Notes: generated by a model from the sequence alone, not told the origin. A stretch of 64,000 nt of DNA from Arthrobacter ramosus (GCF_039535095.1 NZ_BAAAWN010000001.1:4278001-4342000), one strand, 5' to 3'; counted from the stretch's first letter, positions 1 to 6,619 are shown. Made by a program: numbers and translations.

Positions 1-2
1 CC

Positions 3-236
3 ACGGCGAACCGGCCCATCTCGCCCCAGCACTATGCCTTCTTGGTCAGTGAGGACGACTTCGACGGGATCTTCGCCCGGATCCAGGCCGAAGGAATCGC
101 CTATTGGGCGGACCCTGCGCGGTCCCGCCCCCAGCAGATCAACCACAACGACGGCGGACGCGGCGTCTACTTCGCCGATCCGGACGGGCATTTCCTGGAG
201 GCGATCACGCGACCGTATGGATCGGGTGCCGCATGA
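3..236 (+). CDS. VOC (glyoxalase/bleomycin resistance fold) protein, 3' part only
   Basis: Only the last 77 codons are in the window; the start lies upstream of base 1. The visible part is the C-terminal beta-alpha-beta-beta-beta module of the vicinal oxygen chelate fold. It has a metal-ligand-type His in HYAFLVSEDDF and the usual closing strand GVYFADPDGHFLEAITRPYG, whose Glu is the second expected ligand. VOC proteins are metal-dependent lyases, dioxygenases or drug-binding proteins, and the substrate cannot be told from this fragment. Its TGA overlaps the ATG of the acylphosphatase gene by 4 bp, so the two are probably translationally coupled. Confidence 0.85.
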   Translation, partial: TANRPISPQHYAFLVSEDDFDGIFARIQAEGIAYWADPARSRPQQINHNDGGRGVYFADPDGHFLEAITRPYGSGAA

Positions 237-511
237 GTTCCATGGTGCGGGTCACGGCCACAGTGACCGGCCGCGTCCAGGGCGTCGGTTTCCGCTACTC
301 GACAATGCACCAAGCCCGGATGCTGGGACTGTCCGGAGAGGCGGCCAACCAGATGGACGGCTCGGTGCAGGTAATCGCTGAAGGTGATCGCGACGCCGTG
401 GACTCCTTGCTGGAATGGCTGCAATCCCGGGATGCCCCGGGCCGGGTGAAACACGTGGATGCCACGTTCACGCAAGCCACCGGCGAGTTCTCCGGATTCT
501 GGGTGGACTGA
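233..511 (+). CDS. acyP: acylphosphatase
   Basis: A 92-residue protein, the normal size for this family, which hydrolyses acyl phosphates such as 1,3-bisphosphoglycerate and carbamoyl phosphate in the cytoplasm. The phosphate-binding loop GRVQGVGFR with its catalytic Arg is intact near residues 12-20. The catalytic Asn is present in the following segment EAANQMDGSVQV, although the usual GWV.N context is changed. I chose the ATG at 233 because it overlaps the upstream stop as ATGA and begins the domain directly; the open frame reaches further up but that part does not look like the family. Confidence 0.93.
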   Translation: MSSMVRVTATVTGRVQGVGFRYSTMHQARMLGLSGEAANQMDGSVQVIAEGDRDAVDSLLEWLQSRDAPGRVKHVDATFTQATGEFSGFWVD

Positions 512-534
512 GCCTCCCCAGACTGAACCGAGCC

Positions 535-1755
535 CTAGGCGTTTGCGGCGTTCGCCTTGTCCAGGGCTTCGATGCGTTTCTGCCGCGATGCCGGGGAGTC
601 CAGGCTGAACGAGCGGAAATCCCCAAGGTCCTCGCGGATCCAACTCTCCACCTCACTGATCCGCTGAGTGACTGCCGCGCTGGGCTTGTCGAAGGTCCAC
701 GCGGCGATCCGTTCCTTACCCGGATCGTATTGCCACAGTCCGATGATTCTTCCCCGGTCCAGGATCGGGTGGTCGGACAGGTCCGCCTGCAGCGCAAGCG
801 TGGTGTCCAGGACCTTCCGGCCCCGATCCCCTTCAGCCAGCATGTCCGCCGAATTCCTGCGCAACAGCACCAAAGAGTCCGTCCCGGCCAGAAGCTGGAT
901 CTGCTGCTCCTGCGGTGCCCTGAACGCGGAAAGGTGCTCGACGTCGTCGGGCAGCATGCAGAGCGGCTCACCTGTCGCGGTGGCCACTTCGACGGCGCCG
1001 ACGGCCACCAGCGCCGCCTTGCTCTGCGCGACGGTGAAGCCCGTAAGCCATTGACTCTGCTTGAACGTCGCTCCGCCGGTCCAGCGCAGGTACCGTTCGA
1101 TCAAGCGCGCGCGGGCGGCGTCGTCGTCGATGGGGCTCGGCGGCAGCATCCACGACGTGTAGGCGTAGCGCTGCTGGTCGAGACGGCCATTGACGGGGAC
1201 GCGGCGGATGCGTCCGTCGGCTTGCAGGAGGCCCAAGGCCGTGGGGAGGGTGGTGGACGCACCCTTCTTCTTGCCTTCTTCGCCGAGGCTGCGGACGGAC
1301 TCGCCGAGCTCGTCCCTGAGCTGTTTCGGGTCCATGGGGTCGCTGGATTCCATGAGGGTGTGCAGCACTTGCTCTTCGAGAAGGGTGATCTCACCGCGTT
1401 CGACGCCGAGCCGGGCCAGGACCTTGAACGGCGCCACCGCGGCGTCCCGGCCGACTTGGAGGCCCCACGCGAAGTCGTTCCGGCCGAGGACGTAGGTGCA
1501 TCCGCGGGCTGTCGGGAGCTCGTGGATTCTCAGCTCGGCGACGTCCCGGTCCACCTGTTCGCGCCTGATCCCGGCCCGGGCAAAGAGCGTCAGGTAAGGG
1601 TTGGCGCCGCCCACGGAACGGGCCCAACCGGCGCGGTCCAGGACTTCCTCGGACGTCTTGCCGGAGAGGGAACCGTCCAGTCCCTGCCTGTGCCACGCCC
1701 AGGCGCGGAGGAGTTCCGGGGTGAGCGTTTGGGTGGAAAGCACGGCGGACGTCAT
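535..1755 (-). CDS. winged-helix DNA-binding protein of the HTH_42 / AlkZ-like family
   Basis: A 406-residue protein matching the actinobacterial HTH_42 family, which is related to the DNA glycosylases AlkZ and YcaQ. The N-terminal segment LLRAWAWHRQGL, the central winged-helix stretch with the TGFTVAQSK helix, and the C-terminal GLWQYDPGKERIAAWTF segment are all present. I do not see the catalytic Gln-x-Gln or Gln-x-Asp motif of proven glycosylases at its expected place; the equivalent stretch reads SVGGANPYLTLFARAG. It may therefore bind DNA without excising bases. It is the last gene of a minus-strand group, 49 bp after the PTPS-like gene. The ATG at 1755 begins the family-like sequence; upstream codons in this frame do not. 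Confidence 0.8.
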   Translation of the reverse strand: MTSAVLSTQTLTPELLRAWAWHRQGLDGSLSGKTSEEVLDRAGWARSVGGANPYLTLFARAGIRREQVDRDVAELRIHELPTARGCTYVLGRNDFAWGLQVGRDAAVAPFKVLARLGVERGEITLLEEQVLHTLMESSDPMDPKQLRDELGESVRSLGEEGKKKGASTTLPTALGLLQADGRIRRVPVNGRLDQQRYAYTSWMLPPSPIDDDAARARLIERYLRWTGGATFKQSQWLTGFTVAQSKAALVAVGAVEVATATGEPLCMLPDDVEHLSAFRAPQEQQIQLLAGTDSLVLLRRNSADMLAEGDRGRKVLDTTLALQADLSDHPILDRGRIIGLWQYDPGKERIAAWTFDKPSAAVTQRISEVESWIREDLGDFRSFSLDSPASRQKRIEALDKANAANA

Positions 1756-1804
1756 GGCCCCATTCTGCACCGTTTGCCCGCCATCCGGGGCAGTCCCTCG
1801 CGAG

Positions 1805-2200
1805 CTATCGCTCGAAATCCAACGAGAAGCCCGCCCAGGCGTCGGGATGCTCGCGCAACAGCACGTCGACGCCGGCGAGCGCACCGCCGTCGTCGCTCTT
1901 GCGGACTTTCGCCGCGACTGCCTCAGCGATGAAGCGGGCCAGCACTTCCGTCGTCGTGAGCTGTCCGGCGAAGTCCGGGTGCTCGTCGAGGTTCTTGTAG
2001 TTGAGGCCGGCCAGGACCTCGTCCAGGATGGTTCCGGCGACGCCGATGTCCAGCACGATCGCGTCGTCATTCAGCTCCGCCCGGCGGAACGTCATCTCGG
2101 CCACGAAAGTGGCTCCGTGGAGTCCCTGCGCCGGGCCGAACGACTCCCGCGGAAGGCTGTGGGCGATCATGAAGTGCCGGCGGACGGTGAGGGTGAACAT
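1805..2200 (-). CDS. 6-pyruvoyl-tetrahydropterin synthase / QueD-like protein
   Basis: A 131-residue protein with the fold and length of the PTPS/QueD family, enzymes that act on 7,8-dihydroneopterin triphosphate in pterin or deazapurine synthesis. Family landmarks are the first zinc histidine in HFMIAH (His14), the LHG segment (His28), the NLDEHPDF region, the LTTTEVLARFIAEAV helix and the closing EHPDAWAGF. The third zinc histidine of the classical HGH motif is replaced (HGA, Ala30), and no cysteine stands where the PTPS nucleophile would be, so it may catalyse a different reaction. It starts 2 bp after the stop of the dehydrogenase gene, which indicates co-transcription and a shared pathway. 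Confidence 0.82.
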   Translation of the reverse strand: MFTLTVRRHFMIAHSLPRESFGPAQGLHGATFVAEMTFRRAELNDDAIVLDIGVAGTILDEVLAGLNYKNLDEHPDFAGQLTTTEVLARFIAEAVAAKVRKSDDGGALAGVDVLLREHPDAWAGFSLDFER

Positions 2201-2202
2201 CG

Positions 2203-3228
2203 CTACGCTTTCCTCCGTTTTTCGGGGTAATTGATGACGTGGCAGAGATCGTCCAGTTCGCCGTTTTCCAAACCTTGGAAAACCTCCGGCAGCACCTCGA
2301 ACTGCGACTCTCCCGTGAGGAACGCGTCGAACACCGAGTCCCGCAGGAGAGAGACGGCCAGTTGCAGCCGCTCACTTGAGGTGCGGCGGTGCCGGCGCGA
2401 ACGTGCAACCACTCCAACCTGGCTGGCTCGGATGGAGAGGCGCCGGGCATGGAAGTCCTCCCCCAGCGGCAGGGAGACCTTCCGGTCCCCGTACCAAGAC
2501 ATCTCAATGATCTCGCCCTCGTCACCCGCGAGCTGCAGGCTACGGGCCAGTCCTTCGTCCGTGGCCGAGCAATGGAACACGATGTCGCAGTCCTGTTTTG
2601 CATCGTCCGGAAGCACGAACTCCACGCCCAAGGATTCCACGAACCCGCGCTTCCCCGGATCCGTCTCCACCAGTTGCAAGCGCTCCAGCGGGAAGCTGCG
2701 CAGCAGTGCTGCGGTCATGCCGCCCACCAGTCCGGCACCGACGACGGCGATCCTGTCACCGAGGCGGGGGCCGGCCTCCCACAGGGCGTTGAGGGCGATC
2801 TCCGCGATACCCGTGAGCACAGCCCGACGGGCCGGCACGCCTTCCGGAATTCTCGTGAGTGCGGTGAGCGGCACGACGTAGCGGTCCTGATGCGGGTGCA
2901 GGCAGAAGACGTTCTGGCCGATCCAGTCTTCCGGGCCTTCTTCAACAACGCCAACCGACAGATAGCCGAACTTGACCGGCGCGGGAAAATCTCCTGTTTG
3001 ATGGGGTGCCCGCATCTTCTTCGCAATCCGTGGAGGGACGTGCGCTTCATGGACCACGAGCTCGGTTCCCCTACTGATTCCGGAGTACAAGGCACGGACC
3101 AAAGCCTCACCCTGGGCCGGAGCCGGAAGTTCCTCGCTCCGTAGTTCGCCTTGGCAGGGGCCAACGGTCCAGTAGGCCAAGGCCGTTTGAGGGTGCGTGT
3201 TTTGCGGCGCGCGTTGTGGAAGAGTCAT
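2203..3228 (-). CDS. medium-chain (zinc-type) alcohol dehydrogenase-like protein
   Basis: A 341-residue MDR-superfamily oxidoreductase. The N-terminal GroES-like half carries ALYSGISRGTEL and the second half has a Rossmann dinucleotide site around VVGAGLVGG. It would oxidise or reduce an alcohol/carbonyl with NAD(P)H in the cytoplasm; the substrate is unknown. Genes of this subfamily sit beside PTPS-like genes in other actinobacteria, as here. The start was set at the ATG at 3228, where family similarity begins; 32 upstream in-frame codons look unrelated. It is the first gene of a three-gene minus-strand unit. Confidence 0.8.
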   Translation of the reverse strand: MTLPQRAPQNTHPQTALAYWTVGPCQGELRSEELPAPAQGEALVRALYSGISRGTELVVHEAHVPPRIAKKMRAPHQTGDFPAPVKFGYLSVGVVEEGPEDWIGQNVFCLHPHQDRYVVPLTALTRIPEGVPARRAVLTGIAEIALNALWEAGPRLGDRIAVVGAGLVGGMTAALLRSFPLERLQLVETDPGKRGFVESLGVEFVLPDDAKQDCDIVFHCSATDEGLARSLQLAGDEGEIIEMSWYGDRKVSLPLGEDFHARRLSIRASQVGVVARSRRHRRTSSERLQLAVSLLRDSVFDAFLTGESQFEVLPEVFQGLENGELDDLCHVINYPEKRRKA

Positions 3229-3344
3229 CGTGCTTGCGAATCTAGTCCTGCGCCTGCGATTGGGGAAGGGAAGCCTGCTTACTAAGTGGATGCAGCTCGT
3301 CCGTTTTGGGGAACAGGCCTCCACTCCGGTACCCTATTTCAGTT

Positions 3345-3434
3345 GGTGACGTGTCCGAGCGGCCGAAGGTGCAACACTCGAAATGTTGTTTGGTGTAAAA
3401 GCCAACGTGGGTTCAAATCCCACCGTCACCGCCA
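3345..3434 (+). tRNA. tRNA-Ser (anticodon CGA)
   Basis: A class II tRNA folds here. The acceptor stem GGTGACG pairs with CGTCACC. The anticodon stem CAACA/TGTTG holds the loop CTCGAAA, giving anticodon CGA. There is a long variable arm and a T arm with GTGGGTTCAAATCCCAC. The encoded CCA end is at 3432-3434 after a G discriminator. No integrase or duplicated tRNA 3' end follows, so it has not served as an obvious attachment site in this window. Confidence 0.97.
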
Positions 3435-3438
3435 CTTG

Positions 3439-3484
3439 AAAGGCCCCTGGTTCCCTTTGTTTACAAGGGATCGGGGGCCTTTTG
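3439..3484 (+). terminator. intrinsic terminator after tRNA-Ser
   Basis: A 9-bp outer stem (AAAGGCCCC with GGGGCCTTT) encloses a second CCCTT/AAGGG stem and ends in a T run. It begins 5 bases after the tRNA CCA. Confidence 0.8.
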
Positions 3485-3561
3485 CTTTGCGCGGAGAGAC
3501 CCCTGCGGTTACGCAGCAGTAACAAAGTCTTCAGGCTGGGTCCAGGCCGGAAGCAGGCGAA

Positions 3562-3584
3562 GGGCCGGGCGCGATGCCCGGCCC
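3562..3584 (-). terminator. perfect 9-bp GC-rich hairpin, probable terminator of the SnoaL-like gene
   Basis: GGGCCGGGC and GCCCGGCCC flank the 5-nt loop GCGAT. It lies 25 bp beyond the stop of the minus-strand gene ending at 3610. It has only short pyrimidine tails on both sides, so it may also stop read-through from the tRNA side. Confidence 0.5.
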
Positions 3585-3609
3585 TTGCCGTGGTAGACGC
3601 GGACGAGAC

Positions 3610-4062
3610 TTACTTGAAGAGCGGTATGATCCCGAGCTGCTGGAGGACCTTCACGCCATCATCAAGTCCGACCTCTTCGACGATAAGGCCGTCAACGACC
3701 TTGAGTACGGTCGTGCCGGTGAACCTCATGCTCTTGCCGGACGCGGCAGGTACGGAGCCGATGGGCAAGTCATCGAAGGCGATGGGGCCGGTGTGGACGC
3801 CTCCTCCCTCCCATTGGCCAACTACGTAGTCGCCTTCGGCGATGAGGTCGGCGGTGCCCCAGAAGTTGAGGTCTGGGAATGCGCTACGGAAGCGGGTCGC
3901 GAAGTCACGGACTTCGTCACGGCCAGTCATGGGTTTGTGCAGCGAGTAATGGAAGCGGATGTCGGGGGCGGCGAGCTCGTCGATGACGGCGGGGTTGAAG
4001 TCACTGCCCCAGAACTCGGTAAACCAGCGTCCGACGATAGCCTTGTTCTCTTCAACCGACAT
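3610..4062 (-). CDS. SnoaL-like ester cyclase / NTF2-fold protein
   Basis: A 150-residue NTF2-like protein. The N-terminal helix ENKAIVGRWFTEFW, the segment AAPDIRFHYSLHKPMTGRDEV and the later strand motif GDYVVGQWEGGGVHTGPI are typical of the SnoaL/ester cyclase group. These small cone-shaped proteins bind hydrophobic ligands or catalyse cyclisation or hydrolysis; the actual ligand here is unknown. A clear ribosome binding site (AGGAG, 6 nt before the ATG) supports the start. It stands alone, with a hairpin behind it and about 200 bp separating it from the alkylation-type operon. Confidence 0.85.
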   Translation of the reverse strand: MSVEENKAIVGRWFTEFWGSDFNPAVIDELAAPDIRFHYSLHKPMTGRDEVRDFATRFRSAFPDLNFWGTADLIAEGDYVVGQWEGGGVHTGPIAFDDLPIGSVPAASGKSMRFTGTTVLKVVDGLIVEEVGLDDGVKVLQQLGIIPLFK

Positions 4063-4117
4063 GGTGTTCTCCTAGTCTCGTATGAGGGAATCGGCGAGCA
4101 AGGGTGACCGCCGATAT

Positions 4118-4297
4118 CTAGAAGACGTTCGCGGTGGGCAATCCGTGAGATGAAAACAGCCAGGTCCTTGCGCCGGTGGCGATACGGCCGTCGGTGTCGA
4201 GGTGCCAGGGTTCAGCTTCGCGGGTGACCCCGGCGATTCCGGGCAGGTTATGGAGCCCGACTAGGTGGAGGGCCCGGCGGTCGTTGTTTTCTTCCAT
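4118..4297 (-). CDS. possible small ORF overlapping the end of the Ada-domain gene
   Basis: A 59-codon frame with coding-like third-position GC begins inside the 3' end of the Ada-type gene (ATG at 4297) and runs to a TAG at 4118. It includes the stretch LHNLPGIAGVTREAEPWHL and a hydrophobic end. I recognise no family. There is no good ribosome binding site, so it could be a small downstream gene of the operon, the tail of a decayed longer gene, or chance. Confidence 0.25.
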   Translation of the reverse strand: MEENNDRRALHLVGLHNLPGIAGVTREAEPWHLDTDGRIATGARTWLFSSHGLPTANVF

Positions 4298-4542
4298 GCC
4301 TGGTGGCGGTCTTTGCAGCAGGCTCCACATGGCCGATAGCCCGCGGCGAGTGCGGTGGCTTCGTCGGCGAAGAACAGGCGATTCTTGGCGTACCCGCCAC
4401 GTGCGATCGCGCGTAGAGCGGCGGGGCAATCGAGGCGTCCGTAGATTTTCCCACCGCGGTGACCGCCCCACGTGCCCTTGATCGGAGATGTGTAGGGGCG
4501 GCCATCGGCCCCGGTGAGCGTGTAGTTCTTCACTATGCTCAT
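4261..4542 (-). CDS. stand-alone Ada-type metal-binding domain protein
   Basis: A 93-residue protein consisting almost only of the Ada N-terminal zinc domain, the part of E. coli Ada that repairs methylphosphotriesters and senses DNA methylation. The core YGRLDCPAALR ... FFADEATALAAGYRPCGACCKDRHQAW matches that domain. Cys39, Cys72 and Cys75 line up with three of the four Ada zinc cysteines. The methyl-accepting first cysteine of Ada (C-x3-C) is replaced by Gly35, and an extra Cys76 follows. A direct methyl-acceptor role therefore looks unlikely unless Cys76 substitutes (inference). Its ATG overlaps the stop of the oxygenase gene (ATGA), making it the last gene of a three-gene coupled operon. 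Confidence 0.8.
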   Translation of the reverse strand: MSIVKNYTLTGADGRPYTSPIKGTWGGHRGGKIYGRLDCPAALRAIARGGYAKNRLFFADEATALAAGYRPCGACCKDRHQAWKKTTTAGPST

Positions 4543-5273
4543 GCTGCGTCGTGGAATACCAGGGCGAGTGTGTGACGCTCGCCGGAGCGGATGGCGGAGA
4601 CGCCGTGCCGTACTGGCGCGGCGGACCAGCCGCGAGCCGATTTCACAGGCCGGTCGCGGGTGGTGAACACGTAGCCGTGTCCGTGGGGCAGCAGGGTCGC
4701 CGTGCCCCGCGATTGTGCGCGGGGGCGTTGTTCGAGCAGCAGAAACTCGCCGCCGGTGTGGTCCACGCCCGGCTCGTTCAGGTTGATGACCACTTGGAGT
4801 GGGAACACCAGATCACCGTAAAGGTCGCGATGAAGGGCGTTCCAGTCCTTCTCGCCGTACTTCAGCAGGATCGCCGTGGACTTGGTCTGACCGGCGTCGT
4901 GGCACATCTGCAGCCACTCGTCGAGCGTGTCCGGCCACGGAGTTGGTCGACCAAGCTTCGTCCACCAGTCGCGGGCGATAGGCAGCAGCCGGGGGTAGAG
5001 CGCCTGCTTCAGCCGCTCAATGGGTTCGGGGTAGGGAGTCCAGAAGTACCGGTACTGGCCCTCGCCGAAACGGTGACGACCCATGTTGATCGTGCTGCGG
5101 AACAGCTCGTCGCTCTCGTACAGGTCACGAATCTCCGCGGCCTCCCCGGGCGTTAGGAACTGCGGGAGAAGTGCCCCGCCGTACTCGTTTATCTCATCAG
5201 CTACGACCGACCAGTCAGCCGACTCGACTCGATCACGCCACGGGTTGTCCGCCCAAATTTCTCCGCCAGTCAT
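4539..5273 (-). CDS. 2OG-Fe(II) oxygenase (COG3826-like)
   Basis: A 244-residue member of the 2-oxoglutarate/Fe(II) dioxygenase superfamily. The iron triad is visible as His148-x-Asp150 in NALHRDLYGD and His223 in VRHGVSAIRSG, with an Arg a few residues later for 2-oxoglutarate. It belongs to the COG3826-like group (TGGEFLLLEQRPRAQSRG is characteristic) rather than to classical AlkB, and its substrate is unknown. The location between a sigma-Ogt fusion and an Ada-type domain suggests a role in repair of alkylation damage (inference). Both ends overlap neighbours by 4 bp (ATGA), so translation is coupled along the operon. Confidence 0.85.
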   Translation of the reverse strand: MTGGEIWADNPWRDRVESADWSVVADEINEYGGALLPQFLTPGEAAEIRDLYESDELFRSTINMGRHRFGEGQYRYFWTPYPEPIERLKQALYPRLLPIARDWWTKLGRPTPWPDTLDEWLQMCHDAGQTKSTAILLKYGEKDWNALHRDLYGDLVFPLQVVINLNEPGVDHTGGEFLLLEQRPRAQSRGTATLLPHGHGYVFTTRDRPVKSARGWSAAPVRHGVSAIRSGERHTLALVFHDAA

Positions 5274-6391
5274 GCTGCAGCCTCCAGTTCGAGCAGCATC
5301 GTCTTGGCCTCCAGGCCGCCGATGTAGCCACCGAGGGACCCATCGGTGCGCAGCACGCGGTGACACGGAACGACGACCGGGAGGGGGTTGGTCGCGCAAG
5401 CGGTGCCGACGGCACGGACTGCCTTCGGGTTGCCGACCATCTGGGCCATCTCCTTGTAGCTGCGGGTCTGGCCATAGCCGATGTCCGGCAGGTGCCTCTG
5501 GACGAGCTGGCGGAAGCCACCTGACAACGACAGGTCCAGCTGTACATCGAAGCGCTTCCTGCGGTGCTCGAAGTACTCGTCCAGTTCACGTGCCACGACC
5601 TCCAGCTGTTTCGGGGAACGCAGAATGCGCGGGCTGATTTTCTCCGACAGCGATTCGAGGACACGGTCGTGGTCCTCGACCGCGTACGCGACCCGGACAA
5701 GTCCTGTCGGTGTGGCTGCGAGCAGCAGCTTCCCGACAGGACTGTCCACGGTCGTGTAGGCAACGTCGAGGAGGCCCTCCGCTTGTGCCGCGACCTCCAG
5801 TCGGCGATGCAGCACCGCCAACTTCTCGGCGTCGATGGGCGCTGCCAAGCCCGTGAGGGTGTCATCACCCTGGATGTCACTCATGATCTTGCCCCTTTCG
5901 CCAGCTCTGGCTGGCTGGCTCCGCGCGCCCGGATAGTTCCTTCTGAGGTTCTTGAGGCCATCGGCCGAGGCTCTTCGTGCGGCCTCGACTGTACCGCCGA
6001 GAATTGTCGAGATCTCCGCGTACGACATCCCGACGAGATAGCGGAAGGTGATCGCCTGCCGCTGTTTCTCAGGGAGCTTGCCAACGTACATCCACACATC
6101 GGTGTTATCCGCGCCGGGAATTCCCAACGCGGTCGGAGCCTCAGGCAGCTCCGCCACAGGCAAGGGGATTCGCTTCGCAGCACGGTGGACGTCAATGGCT
6201 TTCCGGCGCGCGATCGTGACCAGCCAGGCTTCGACGTTCGCAGTCTCTGGAAGGTCCGGGTAGGCACGCATCGCGGCAAGAAATGTCTCCGACCATGCGT
6301 CATCCGCGTCATGCACCTCCAAAAGCGCGCGACAGACCCGCAGCACGGTAACGCCGTGCTGCACGACCACTGTCTCGAACGGATGCTTCAT
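5270..6391 (-). CDS. ECF sigma factor fused to O6-methylguanine-DNA methyltransferase (Ada-like fusion)
   Basis: One open frame of 373 codons holds two complete modules. Residues about 5-74 are sigma-70 region 2 (DADDAWSETFLAAMRAYPDL, then VEAWLVTIARRKAIDVHR). Residues about 100-152 are region 4 (KLPEKQRQAITFRYLVGMSYAEI with its helix-turn-helix). Residues about 209-373 are an Ogt/AGT domain with active-site PCHRV (Cys343) and the preceding VRAVGTACATNP arginine-finger segment. No stop separates them. Ogt transfers alkyl groups from O6-alkylguanine to its own cysteine, so a fusion to a promoter-recognition module could turn damage into transcription, as Ada does. I chose the ATG at 6391 because it overlaps the stop of a leader ORF. 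An internal ATG at 5884, preceded by AAGGGG, could also yield Ogt alone. Confidence 0.88.
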   Translation of the reverse strand: MKHPFETVVVQHGVTVLRVCRALLEVHDADDAWSETFLAAMRAYPDLPETANVEAWLVTIARRKAIDVHRAAKRIPLPVAELPEAPTALGIPGADNTDVWMYVGKLPEKQRQAITFRYLVGMSYAEISTILGGTVEAARRASADGLKNLRRNYPGARSQPARAGERGKIMSDIQGDDTLTGLAAPIDAEKLAVLHRRLEVAAQAEGLLDVAYTTVDSPVGKLLLAATPTGLVRVAYAVEDHDRVLESLSEKISPRILRSPKQLEVVARELDEYFEHRRKRFDVQLDLSLSGGFRQLVQRHLPDIGYGQTRSYKEMAQMVGNPKAVRAVGTACATNPLPVVVPCHRVLRTDGSLGGYIGGLEAKTMLLELEAAA

Positions 6392-6438
6392 GTTGATCTC
6401 ATTGAATACGGCCAAGGCGAGTCTGTCGTGATGTTCAT
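6388..6438 (-). CDS. 16-codon leader peptide upstream of the sigma-Ogt fusion
   Basis: Upstream of the fusion gene there is a short ORF, MNITTDSPWPYSMRST, with a strong ribosome binding site (GGAAGGAAAG, about 3-5 nt before its ATG). Its TGA overlaps the ATG of the fusion gene as ATGA. The fusion gene itself has only a weak site of its own, so its translation probably depends on ribosomes finishing the leader. A regulatory function is inference. Confidence 0.45.
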   Translation of the reverse strand: MNITTDSPWPYSMRST

Positions 6439-6511
6439 TGCTCTTTCCTTCCGTCTCTGCCGTTCTGTCTGCTGTGAAGACGGGCACCGGGTTGAAAACG
6501 TGAGATGTAAA

Positions 6512-6577
6512 GCGAAAACCTTGACAGTTTTCCCATTTACTCATTGTTTCGCATCAGACATTAAGAACCGGGAGGAA
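6512..6577 (-). repeat. copy A of an imperfect ~60-bp paired intergenic repeat
   Basis: Read on the minus strand it shares TCCCGGTTCT, TGCGA, ATGAG-AAAT and AAACT-TCAAG-TTTTCGC with the segment at 8437-8496, in the same order and orientation. It lies upstream of the alkylation-type operon; the second copy lies upstream of the lipoprotein gene. Confidence 0.55.
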
Positions 6578-6601
6578 AGTGGCAGCCACTTGACCCCTAC
6601 A

Positions 6602-6619
6602 AATCTACTCGTGTAGATT
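6602..6619. promoter_or_regulatory. perfect 7-4-7 dyad in the divergent region
   Basis: AATCTAC-TCGT-GTAGATT is a perfect inverted repeat between the minus-strand sigma-Ogt operon and the plus-strand acyltransferase gene. It has the size of a dimeric regulator site; the regulator is unknown. Confidence 0.4.

Noticed and set aside
3345-3434. tRNA-Ser as an integration site of a genomic island
   Set aside because: No integrase and no repeated tRNA 3' end nearby; a terminator follows directly.
6392-6544. Extending the sigma-Ogt protein upstream to an ATG at 6544
   Set aside because: The extra 51 codons do not look like sigma factor sequence, there is no ribosome binding site at 6544, and a leader ORF with a strong site and ATGA overlap supports 6391. 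The same start-like text recurs at 8437-8496 without an open gene.
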